Shown here one piece after another: positions 32,959 to 32,986 of a stretch of DNA of 32,986 bases (positions are counted from its first letter, which is position 1; the number at the start of each line of letters is the position of its first letter). Under the pieces are notes generated by a model. It had not been told where the DNA came from and made no database searches. It saw only the letters and a program-made list of their open reading frames with translations. This stretch comes from Candidatus Nealsoniibacteriota bacterium (GTDB lineage Bacteria > Patescibacteriota > Minisyncoccia > Minisyncoccales > RBG-13-42-11): contig JAHXGL010000007.1 of NCBI GenBank assembly GCA_019923655.1, positions 1 through 32,986 on the forward strand. Reading direction: 5' to 3'. The position numbers and the translations under genes were made by a program.

Positions 32959-32986
32959 ATTTTTTACCTAAATTATTGAATTATTT

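Overview
The window looks like a piece of an AT-rich Patescibacteria/CPR (Parcubacteria-like) genome. This is inferred from gene content, small genes, divergent 16S and CPR-type 16S insertions; no database search was run. It holds housekeeping genes: recG, uppP, a ftsB-like gene, murJ, a 4-gene type IV pilin cluster, ligA, rodA/ftsW, rsmH, murC, thpR, a radical-SAM + MEMO-like pair, rlmN, fmt, tsf, rpsB, rpmE, prfA, an SLT transglycosylase, gap, a LOG-family gene, a GltB-like gene and rubrerythrin. It also has about ten tRNAs, several tRNA remnants and one 16S rRNA gene with no linked 23S. The strongest unexplained signal is a set of dispersed palindromic repeats. Family A has arms GTTTCCAAA...TTTGGAAGACT with variable palindromic cores. 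It occurs between genes but also inside the prfA and rpsB reading frames and inside the 16S gene, resembling Rickettsia palindromic elements. A second strong signal is the 16S 3' end, GGATCATCACATTTT, which lacks the anti-Shine-Dalgarno CCTCC; most start codons here also lack an SD. A third is a degenerate tRNA apparently split in its anticodon region by a complete tRNA-Ile.
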